Source of the DNA: Catenaria anguillulae PL171
Taxonomy: Eukaryota; Blastocladiomycota; Blastocladiomycetes; Blastocladiales; Catenariaceae
Reading direction: 5' to 3'
Assembly: GCA_002102555.1 (NCBI GenBank)
Contig: MCFL01000012.1
Location: 372,001 to 436,000 of the forward strand
Length of the DNA stretch: 64,000 nucleotides
The notes under the pieces are model-generated. The model made no database searches. It was not told the DNA's origin and saw only the letters and a list, made by a program, of their open reading frames with translations. Each line of letters starts with the position of its first letter. Within the stretch, counting starts at the first letter, position 1. Positions 54,830 through 64,000 of the stretch are shown in pieces. The position numbers and the translations under genes are program-made.

Positions 54830-57800
54830 CTAGTCCCTCGACTCGGAAACCTTGTCGCTTTCCAGCAACGGTTTCGCAGACGACTCCTGCTTGTCCAACC
54901 TGCGCCCAGCCGTTCCACCCCGTGACGCCGGCAACCGCGACGCCGCCTCGGCGGCAACATCCGAATCGGATACCCCTGCTTGTGCCTTGACTGACGTGAC
55001 CAATTTGCCCCCAACGGCGGTAGAGACAAACAGTTGGCCCGCAGACGTGGCGACCGTGGTGGAGCTTTGCATGGTGCTGCCGTCGTCCGCCTCCTCCTCG
55101 GTCGTTGGCGACATGGCTGCACTTGCAACGAGCAAGGGGACTGTGCGCTGGCCAGTGACATTCGTATCGATTGCACCCACTTTCTTGACGCCCAAAAGCG
55201 ACACATTGGGCGCTTGTGCTGAAGTGCCAGTAGGCATGGTCGATGAGCGAGCGCGCTGAATGGACGTGCTGACCACCAGCGGAATGAGCCCAGATCCATT
55301 CCCACCTGCACCAACGGCGCCAGGCCCGGACTCTCGTCTGATGGTATTGACGGTTGAAGGCACCGCGAGCATCACACTGCCCGCATTTGGGATGTTGTTT
55401 GAAGACAGCATCCCATTCTTACTTGCCTGAGCCGACCCCTTTTGTGAACTCTCCTCCTCGAGCTGATCCTTGAGCAGCACCACATCCTCAACGTCGCCAA
55501 ACCACTGATACATTTTGAGCACGGTCCCAATGCGCGACTCTGACCAGGCCTCGGGTCGCAACCGGCTGGGCAGTTTGGACATCTTTTTGTCCGTGGCACC
55601 GCCACCGGTTTGGCCTCGTTGCGCGACAAACGCGGCAAGCTCGGCACGGCGGCGAGCAACAAGGACTTTCCAGGCAACGTACCAGGGGAGCATCAAGAGT
55701 GGAAGTGAGAGGAAAATGCCCATGACAATGACACGCACAAGCCCAAGGTATTCCGATTCAGACTTGTGCGCCGAGTTTTGGACCATGGCGTTGGCGCACA
55801 GTAGAACTGTGATCAACGATAAACATGCGTGAGTGAGACATTTCTTTTCCTGGTTGGAGTTCAAGAAGATATGAAAAGGAAACGCACGCATCGATACATA
55901 TGTAAAGAACCTGAAGTTGTTCTCAAACCGCGACGCCAGCGGCTTGATGTACCACTGCTCAATGACAAATGCCCACAGGACAATGATCACGAGCAGCAAA
56001 TTGATGAGATACTCGGTCGTGGAATCCTTGGGCACCACCGTGGAAATCAACGTGATGATGGCCGTTTTGCACATGTCAATGATTCCCCAATACGGATACG
56101 CAATCTTGTACGTGCAGTAAAAGACACCCCACCGGGCAAGCATATTCAAGTCACGCAGCTTCTTGTCGCGGTTCAATGCTTGCAACTTGCGATACACGAG
56201 CACAGGCACAATGGCCAGCCAAATGACGAGCACAATGACTGCATACAGAAACGCCGGGACGTGTTGACCGACCAAGCATTGAACGTCTGGGGCTTCGACA
56301 AGGAACCGGCCGCGTGATCCGATTGTGCGGCAGTTGAGCAGGCTCATGGCCCCACCGACAATCGGCATGAATGTGAGGTTGAACATGATGGTGTATCGAG
56401 GCAGGAAAAAGAACCTCAGTGACGGCGAGGACCTCAAATCCTTGGGGACAAGGCGCTTGAAGCGCGACAGCGATGGGATCAGCTTGTGGAGGCGGTTCAT
56501 GGCCACAGCGATTGCATGGTACAATGCGAGGACGCCGATAAAGCAAAAGGGGGTGATGGCCTTCATAATGACCCGGTCCAAATTGGACAGGTTGGCGAGA
56601 CAAGTTCCGCGAGGGACGATGGGTGAGAGCAGCGCGTTGGAGTCGAAGGTGAGGATTTTCAGGACAACAATGCGCGCGACTAATTTGACAGTCGACAACT
56701 GTCAGGCAATGTCGGAAAGATTAAATGAAAGAAAGAGTTGATAAGAGCGGACCATCGTCTTGGTTGAGCAAGAAACTCGCCAATTGGTAAAATAGAAGCT
56801 GGATATTGGCACGAGTGATTAGTGTGTTCTTTGCCTCTGGTTCAAGCGGATACTGGAAACGTACAAAGTCGGACATGAAGACCGACTCATCCTGGTTGCA
56901 GATAACCACAAACACTGCCACGAATACCAGCGCAGCAAGCACTGGCACCGACAATAATCCATTGCTGCTTTCGGACTTGCAATCTGCGCATATCCCATTC
57001 CATTGTGCGTATCCATCCACCGCGCATGTGTTGCACAGGATGCCCGTCCGGTCGGCCGGGCAAGTCGCGTTGCGCGAGCACGAGCCTTGCGGGCAACAGT
57101 TCCCACCCTGACACTGGTAAAACTTTGGGTCGGTCATGCTGCTCATCGTGTCAAACCAATACCCCTGCTCAGTCAGGAGCTCTTCGCCGCCGGGGCATAC
57201 CCCGCCAACAGGACAGGGAAGACATTTCCCATCTGGAACTAGGTTGAAAGAACCAGGCGAGCATGTGCTGCACGTCCAAAACAGGCCCGTGAATCTCGCT
57301 TCTTGGCCTTGGAGGCAAACTGGTCGAACGCGATACACCTTTGGCAGCATGTAGTCCCACTTAGTTGGAGAGGATTGGAGCCAGGTGCACGCCGCTTGGT
57401 AGGCCGTCTGGTTGTGGAAAAACATGTCTGCTAGCATGTCGTTCATGTCCGATTCGTCAATGCGAAGCTTGGTCAGGAACTCGTAGGCCACTGGTGCAGA
57501 CTTTTCCAGGCGGGTGCTGACGAAACGCTTGACAAAAGTTTTCCCTGAGAGCAATCATTGAAAGTAGGCAAACTGATTTCGCAGTTTGGATGAGAGAGGA
57601 TCGGACAACAAACCATAGCCACACGGCCTGGTGCCATCAAAGTCCAGCTGAGCTTGACATTTTGCCGAATACTCTGGCAATGACATTTGTTCCAATGTCA
57701 TGTTGGCGATGCGACTCATGACCGCACTTGGTCGATGCATGTACTGCATGACATGGATTGCGCTGACATGGTCAGCTCGCGTCCAGGACAAGTTCAACGT

Positions 57801-58842
57801 GCCAGCGGGTAGAAAAAAAAAAAAATCAAACCCCGATCCAAGGCCGCCTCACTGTATATGCTGAAATCAAGTGGTTAAATAGGTTGCGCTCAATTGGCCA
57901 ATCCACCTCGACCACGTCCATGTGTAATCCCAGCGCGTGCACAATAGGTGTTTCAAAAGACGCCCAGTAACTTGAGTTTGGGGATACAAGAACCCCTCGC
58001 AGCCCGCCTCCGCTCGATACAGTCAGTGTATCATGCAAACACGTTGTCAAATTGTACTGTGGAGAGGACGGCGTGCACGCCGGGACCCCGAGTCGCTGGC
58101 GAACAAGTTCATCCGTCGTGGGAAGTCGCGGGACCGCATCGATGGTTGGTGCATATGCAGCATTGAAGAGCCGTGCATGAATTGGCTGCTTGAGCGCCAT
58201 GTACGATTTGTAGTCTGGATTGTAGTCGGTGACATAGGACGGCATGTACCAGTCAATGGAGCCCAGGTAGCCCAAGAGCGCTTCATTCACGCCTTTTACG
58301 GTGACGACAGTGGATCCAGAGTACTCGTCCCAGTTTTCTAAATCGCCGTCCATGGCACCGGCCTCGATCCATGTCCGTGTCGAATTCCATGACAAGTCTT
58401 GACCACTGAGCTGATTGGCGAGTAGGTTGGCGGTCTCGACGGACAAAAAATTGACCTTGACACCGAGTTTTTCCGTGAGTAGTATGTAAGCGAGCAGGTT
58501 GGTAATGTGATTCGAGTCCCAATTGAACACCATGAGGGTGACATTGAGCGACGCATCGAGTTGGGCGTCTGTGAGCCCATCGGGAAAGCATTTGTGTGAT
58601 CTGTCGAGTGGGAGCGGTGGGGAAGGCGGATCTTGACGCTTTTTCAGAGCACCTGGCACTTGAGTCGAGTGGCCAAGCAGAGGATGCCCATGTCGGTGTC
58701 GGTACCCAGGCTGAGTACGCGACCCAGCTACTTGGGCTGGCTGCACCAAGGCCGCGATGGACGCGAGCAGGATAGCAGCAAGGACCAGCAGCTTGGTTCC
58801 AAACTTGCACCTCATGGTGTTGGCGTGCATGATGGAATACAT
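54830..58842 (-). CDS. Multi-TM membrane protein with glycine-betaine-binding-protein-like (OpuAC) ectodomain and Cys-rich domain
   Basis: One gene of about 1,290 residues read colinearly through several exons. A signal peptide (LLVLAAILLASIAALVQPA) precedes a type-2 periplasmic-binding domain of the OpuAC/glycine-betaine class: NVTLMVFNWDSNHITNLLAY; NWDEYSGSTVVTV; LGSIDWYMPSYVTDYNPDYK; and the C-lobe SAPVAYEFLTKLRIDESDMN with YQAACTWLQSSPTKW. A juxtamembrane Cys-rich segment follows (FWTCSTCSPGSFNLVPDGKC; CPVGGVCPGG; GILCNTCAVDGYAQWNGICA). Then come about 9 hydrophobic helices (VPVLAALVFVAVFVVI; AFLYAVIVLVIWLAIVPVLV; YLINLLLVIIVLWAFVIE; VIVMGIFLSLPLLMLPWYVA) and a ~230-residue Ser/Thr-rich cytosolic tail. 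Introns lie near 57840, 56710 and 55840. Frames near 57560 need small corrections. Likely a plasma-membrane receptor or sensor (inference); no ABC ATPase is present. Confidence 0.75.
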
Positions 58843-60984
58843 GTGACGTTATTGCTTTATGTCACCATTGCCCACATCGTTTACCATATTGGATTTCAAC
58901 AATTTTGTTCACGTTTCGATGAGTAATGTAGACATCGTTTGACGAGCCGAGGCTTTCCATGTACGTTGGTCGCGAAAGAGCGGGCCACAAGCAGGTAAAT
59001 ACTCGGAATTATTAACACATGGAGCCCAAAGACCACATGCAAAGACCACCAATTCCAAAGCCCACAGCCTGCCTTGACGTTGGTGTCACAATCGCAAGCT
59101 CACTTCGCGTGATTGAGACTGACGCGAACAAAGCAAGACTGTGACAGGGCGCCGATGATATATTGTGTTACTTTGGCGCTGCGCTAGCGGCTGAGCGCAT
59201 TCAGGACGATTAATTGGAGCCTGTCAACAAGTCGACTGCGGACGAGTCATTCTCCCAAATAGCGATGTCTGGTGGCGGAAGCGCAATGGGAACTATGTGA
59301 TGCTGCTCTGGCGACAGGGGCACGCTTGACATTCTTACCCCTCCTCCTCCCTCCAGAACGGGCCGGAGGCAATGAGCAAGTCTCCAAGTTCTCGGAATCC
59401 TAGAGCGACTGCTCGAAAATCGGGCCAACTCGTCATGTAACTTATTGTCCGAGCAAGGTTGCCCTCTCGATTACCAACGCTTGAGGGATCCAATGCCGAG
59501 TGACCAACACAATTTCGTATGCCGCTCTTTGCCAGTCAGCAGAGACGATTTCTGCTTTGGGTGGAGAGAAGAGAGGAGTAAAGAACAAACATTTTGAATG
59601 TATCGGAGGTCTTGGACGGATAAGAAATATGAACTGAGACCTTGAGGGATCAGAACGGACGACAAAAAGCAGGACAATTGATTGCACTGCTTGGGGGGGG
59701 GGACCTTGGAGGCGAGCGCGATAAGCGTTTGGAAACTGACAATGAACTTGGTGTGTGATCCACGATGTCAAATGGAGCGGTGAGGGTCGCTAGAGCTGCG
59801 GCTCCGCTCAAAATCCGCCTGAACCTTGGCAGCACAGACTCGTCTAATCCCTGGGAGCGCCAACAAAACAGACTGCTTGGCTTGAAAGCGATTAGAGCAA
59901 CCGAGAGGAATTGCGTACCAATGGGTGTGTTGACATGCCATGCCGTTCACGTCTGGTTGCGGGTCATCGGCTTCTTGCTGAGCACGACGATATGCTGGTA
60001 ATCGAAGTACGGGCCCCATATACCTTGTGCAACAGGTCGTCGAACTTGACCGCGTTGTTATGGTTCATGAGCGAGTCGGCAAAACAATAAATCTGCTCGT
60101 AATCTGCTCGTTTCCGCCCCTCACTCAGCAGATTGCGAGTCCTCAGGGAAGAGCTCGTCGGCAACTGCGCTACGCAGCATCAAGCCGCCATTGCATGAGA
60201 GGGTCGCAATGCCCAAGTCCAAGAGTGTGTTGATGCTGAGAAATAATGCCAAGGCCAGACATGGCAAGAAACAGGACGCAGCCCTCGTCTCCAAGCGATT
60301 TGATGCGCTCGAAAAGGACGAGTTTGGTCACCACTGGCTGGGGCAGCAGTTCGCGGCGTATTGGCGCTATCAGCAGGAGCACCTCGGTCATGTCTGCGTT
60401 GTTACGACAGAACCGTGTCCGGATCGCTCACGGCCTTGCATAAAGCAGAAGAACGTGACGGAACCGCGAAACAGGGCGGCTGCTCGATCCAAGAGAGGCG
60501 CTGAAATCCGGGTTGAGGACAATGGGTCGGACGCCAGCGTACGAATGATGTGTGCAAGGTCGTCGTTGGGAGTGGCTCAACAACCGCACGGCGCGAGCAG
60601 TACGCTAGGAGGGAGCGCACGAGCAGGAGAAGTAGGCGTGAGCAGGGCCGAGCAAACAATCTTGCCGTACCGGTGATGCTCGGACAAACCCGTAAGGCCA
60701 GGCCTAAAGCAGGGAAGATGGGCGTGGACGACAGCATGGTCACGGTCGGTGGCGGAATCGTCGCCCGACAGGTCACTGTCGTCCATGGGATAAGTCTGCG
60801 CGGTTGAGTGAAAGATGGGCAGATGATCCCTGAGGAGGCCGTGTCGCCGTCTTGAGCGGGGCAACTGGAACTGAATGTATTGTCAATCGGTTGCATTGTT
60901 TAGACACTACAGAATTGCACACACAGATCTTGCCAAAAACAAAGAAAAAGAACACAAAACACTATACTGTCAACAATATGAGAT
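58843..60984. other. Gene-poor interval, 2,142 bases
   Basis: The longest stretch without a supported gene. Weak frames (minus 60170-60391; plus 60191-60676) overlap and show no family motif. Two short minus frames around 59770-60160 might be exon or element remnants, but I cannot identify them. A G10 run lies at 59693-59702. No tRNA box B found by eye. Confidence 0.45.
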
Positions 60985-63900
60985 TCACGCAAACCGCGCA
61001 GCCTCCACAATCTTCTCAGCACCAAGCTTCTTCAGCTCTTCCGCCGCCTCCTTGCCGCTGGCTGCCTCCACCGCCAAATGCTGCTTGCCATCCACGCTCC
61101 ACACATGCGCACTCACCTTCCACTTGTTGTTGCTGTCCTCGCCCGGCACCGCTCCACATTGACGGCCACTGGCACTTGACACCCGCCCTGAATGTCACGC
61201 AAAAACGTGCGCTCATGGTCACATGCCGCCCTCGTCTCTTGATCCTCGGCCAACTGCACGAGCCGTTGCGTACCCCAATCGCGGGCACGCACTTGCACGC
61301 CAATGGCGCCTTGCGACACGGCAGGCACCATGACTTGTGGATCAATCGGTGCAATGTGCACGTCGCGCAACACGTCCTTGGCATTGGGTAAACGCACCAG
61401 CCCGGCAGCCGCAAGCACGAGCGCATCGTACTTGACCCTGCTTGTCTCGTGCACGCCCAACAGCTTGGCGATCCGCGTGTTGAGGTTGCCACGGACATCC
61501 ACAATGTGCAAGTCGGGGCGCGCGGCCGCAAGTTGGGCGCGGCGGCGCAACGACGACGTACCAACGGTTGCGCCCTTTGGCAGATCGGCAAGCGACTTGA
61601 ATTTGTTGGCTGCTGCACTCACAAGCGCATCGCGCTTGTCCTCGCGCTTGAGCACGGCGCCCAGGGCCAGGTCGGCAGGCATGACGGTTTCGAGATCCTT
61701 GAGCGAGTGCTGGACCAAGCTCACGTCCCCATGCATGAGCGCCACCTCCAACTCTTTGGTAAACAAGCCTTTGTCGCCAATCTTTGCAAGCGCCACATCC
61801 AGGATCTTGTCGCCCTTTGTGGCCACGCCAGAAATGCGGAACCGATGAAGCGCCTGTGGGGCAAACGCCTGCTCGGGATCAAACTTGCGCTCCTTGGGAT
61901 GCTGCTGCGCTTGCTCGAGTGCATCGTGGACAATATGCGCTTGCGCCATGGCGAGCGGCGAGTTGCGCGACCCGATCGTGATGCTTTGCGCCTCCTCCAC
62001 AAAGGCGCGCACGTGCTCGGGGTCCATGTCGAGCTTGGTGCCGTGGCCCAAGTTGACAATGTACCGATGCTTGCCAAACGCCGAGATCATGGCGCGCACC
62101 TTGGCACGGATGTTTTCGGGCGACTCGTACATGACGTCGGGCTCGAGGTTACCCTGCAGCGTCACATAAGGCCCTGCGGCCTCGCGCTGCTCGGCAGGAA
62201 TCCCCGCCCAATCAATCGACACGGCATCGTACAAGGTTGTTTCGGCAATGGTGCGCGTGGCGAAATTGGCGCCGCGTGGAAACACCGTCATGGGGACGTG
62301 CGGGTGCTTTGCCTTGACGCCCTGTGCAATCTTGCGCAAATACGGCAACGCAAACTCGTAGAAATCCTGAGGTCCCAAATCCACGGCATTTGATTCAAAC
62401 ACTTGAACCACGTCTGCGCCCGCATCCACTTGCTTGCAAAGGTAGTCAATGGCCACGGAAGTGCACTTGCCCAGCAACAAGTGTGCCCAGTCCGGGTGCA
62501 TGTGCAGCCACTTTTTCGCCAAATCTTTGCCAATCATGTACGCCATGAGTGTCCAAGGTGCCCCGCAAAAGCCAACAAGTGCCTTGTCGCTGTCAAGCTG
62601 CGCGCGCGTCAGCTTGAGCGCATCGTAAACGTGCTGCAGGACGGCCGGCTGGTACGCCAGCTTTTCGATATCCTCGAGCGTGCGAATCGGGTGCGGGAAA
62701 AAGGGGCCGGGTTCATGATGAGCTCCATGCCCAGGGCTTGCGGAATGGTCATGATATCGGAAAAGATGATGGCGCAATCCACATTGTACCGCCACACGGG
62801 CTGCAGGGTGATTTCGGTGGCAATCTTTGGATCGGCCGTCATGTCGAGAAAGTTGAGGTCGCCCTTGACTTGTCGGTACTCTGGCAAGTACCTGCCAGCT
62901 TGCCGGTGCAGCCACACGGGCGGGCGTGGCACGCTAACGCCACGCAGAGCTTGCACAAATAGCGGTTCAATGTACTTGAAGCGCGGGGCGTGCATGGCGG
63001 CCGCCATGGACCGCGCACGGCGCGGGATGGCGGTCGGGTCGAGGTACCACGAGGCCGTGGGTTCGGCAATCACGGCAGGGAAACTCGCCGTGGTCGGGGG
63101 AAGGCACACGAGCGGCAGTGACGCTGACGTGTAGAGGGCAAGGGCCAGGTGGCCAGACCGCACATGGACCCAGTCGAGTTCGGGTTGTGTCAGAGTCGCG
63201 GGGGCACGCGGGGGGAGGTCATGCGAGAGTGTCGCGAAAGTGTCGGTTGAGGCAGCATTGTCCAAGTGACGCTTGATGGTCGACATGTAGGTCGCAAACA
63301 GGCCCAAGACGAGCTTGTGCGCAGGGACGGGCGAGTTGGCGGGCAGCGTGCACGTCAATCCGCCAATGCCGCGGTATCCAGTGCCGTTGGCAGACCGGAA
63401 GGCATTGTCGGCGGCCTGCTTGACGGTCGAGTAATCCAACTTGACCGACTGGCACAGGGCGTGAATGGCAGAGTGCCAATCAAAGGCGTCGTCCTCGTTA
63501 AGGAAGTAAGGCAGGAGCTCGGCCTCGAGCAACACGTGGCCCTTTGGGGCGAGGGTCCACGAGATGCGGACGGCGGACGCGAGCTTGTTGGTCGGGTAGG
63601 CGACGAGGTGGCGGGCAGAATCGAGGCGGACAAGCACGAGGCGGTCAAAGAGGCCCGGCACGACGTGGGTGAGGTCGGTGATGGACGAGTTGATTTGATC
63701 GGGCTGGACCATGGGTTGGGGTTGCGGGTTGGCTGTCCCAGCCGATGAGGAGCGCTGGTCATGGCCCACCACGGCGTCGAGGACGGCGGTGGCGAGGGCG
63801 TTGGCAATGGATTGGTCGGTGTCCATGGTGGTTTTGGTTTTGGTATTGGTTTTGGTTGTGGTTGTGGTGGGTGGATCGGGCAAAGCCGGAGCGGGCAGAA

Positions 63901-63994
63901 GGTCGACGAGGAGGAGGGAGGCGCCAGCAACAAGCAGCTTGAGGGCAGTCGCAGTCAGCGTCGCAAATGGGACAATGTTGGGTAATATCAACAT
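60985..63994 (-). CDS. Fused haem enzyme: unknown N-terminal region, uroporphyrinogen decarboxylase, hydroxymethylbilane synthase
   Basis: One reading direction of about 970-1,000 residues. The likely start is ATG 63826 (MDTDQSIANALATAVLDAVV); ATG 63994 would add a hydrophobic stretch. About 280 residues of unidentified sequence precede UROD, which has its active-site set: PPVWLHRQAGRYLPEYRQ, CAIIFSDIM, GFCGAPWTLMAYMI, FESNAVDLGPQDFYEFALPY, NLGHGTKLDMDPEHV. Immediately after EHVRAFVEEAQ the same frame continues as SITIGSRNSPLAMAQAHIV, the start of HMBS, then GVATKGDKILDVALAKIGDK, LFTKELEVALMHGDVSLVQH, GTSSLRRRAQLAA and the dipyrromethane-cofactor Cys in IQGGCQVPVAVNV. One missing G near 62711 interrupts UROD (NPGPFFPHPIRTLED). 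A frame change near 61150 leads to the terminal GEDSNNKWKVSAHVWSVDGK and the stop at 60985. No intron or stop lies between the two enzymes. Confidence 0.85.
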
Positions 63995-64000
63995 ACAAGT

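Noticed and set aside
55372-58810. Bacterial ABC glycine-betaine importer acquired as a whole
   Set aside because: Only the substrate-binding domain is present. It is fused to a eukaryote-style Cys-rich and multi-TM region with introns; no ATPase or permease motifs were found nearby.
61449-62393. 314-residue plus-strand open frame
   Set aside because: Antisense shadow of the UROD-HMBS frame, which carries clear enzyme motifs.
1-64000. CRISPR array, tRNA or rRNA genes, biosynthetic cluster
   Set aside because: No regularly spaced repeats, no convincing tRNA box B (GGTTCGANTCC-like sites checked by eye did not fit), and no functional clustering among the genes.

Overview
This is a gene-dense, GC-rich eukaryotic window of about 28 genes. 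They have short spliceosomal introns, lie on both strands, and are often less than 300 bases apart. The gene set points to a flagellated early-diverging fungus (chytrid or Blastocladiomycota grade; inference). It encodes the flagellar transport protein IFT144/WDR19, which Dikarya lack. It also encodes a yeast-length profilin, an LRR-bearing CCR4, a tomosyn that keeps its R-SNARE tail, and 6-pyruvoyl-tetrahydropterin synthase. I see no tRNA, rRNA, CRISPR array or intact transposon.

Layout. 1-9.5 kb: 3' end of an acyl-CoA thioesterase, tomosyn, three small unassigned proteins, and PTPS. 9.6-18 kb: a chaperone-binding (STI1-like) protein, a MEKK-like kinase with DFS in place of DFG, and a low-complexity protein. 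18.9-25.2 kb: complex I 24-kDa subunit and IFT144. 25.7-36.8 kb: three LURP-one-related (LOR) paralogues, MLH3, COG6 and a 447-residue orphan. 36.9-52.9 kb: an aldehyde-dehydrogenase-like pseudoenzyme, PTRHD1, cap-binding CBP80, TTC27, CCR4, profilin and mitochondrial uS11. 53.1-64 kb: a fourth LOR paralogue, a membrane protein whose ectodomain resembles a bacterial glycine-betaine-binding protein, and a single reading frame joining uroporphyrinogen decarboxylase to hydroxymethylbilane synthase.

Most genes are single-copy housekeeping functions (RNA capping and decay, Golgi tethering, exocytosis, mismatch repair, respiration, haem synthesis) and show no operon-like logic. The most unusual items are the UROD-HMBS fusion, the periplasmic-binding-protein/Cys-rich/multi-TM protein, the ALDH3-like protein lacking catalytic Cys and Glu, and four dispersed LOR paralogues that share an N-myristoylation motif.

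Caveat for every gene model: many conserved exons change reading frame by one base at or near short homopolymers, including in essential genes. I read these as sequence errors rather than gene decay. Spans are therefore more reliable than any single open frame. Splice sites quoted are those where both the GT..AG bases and the protein frame agree. Many donors read GTACG or otherwise have C at intron position +4.
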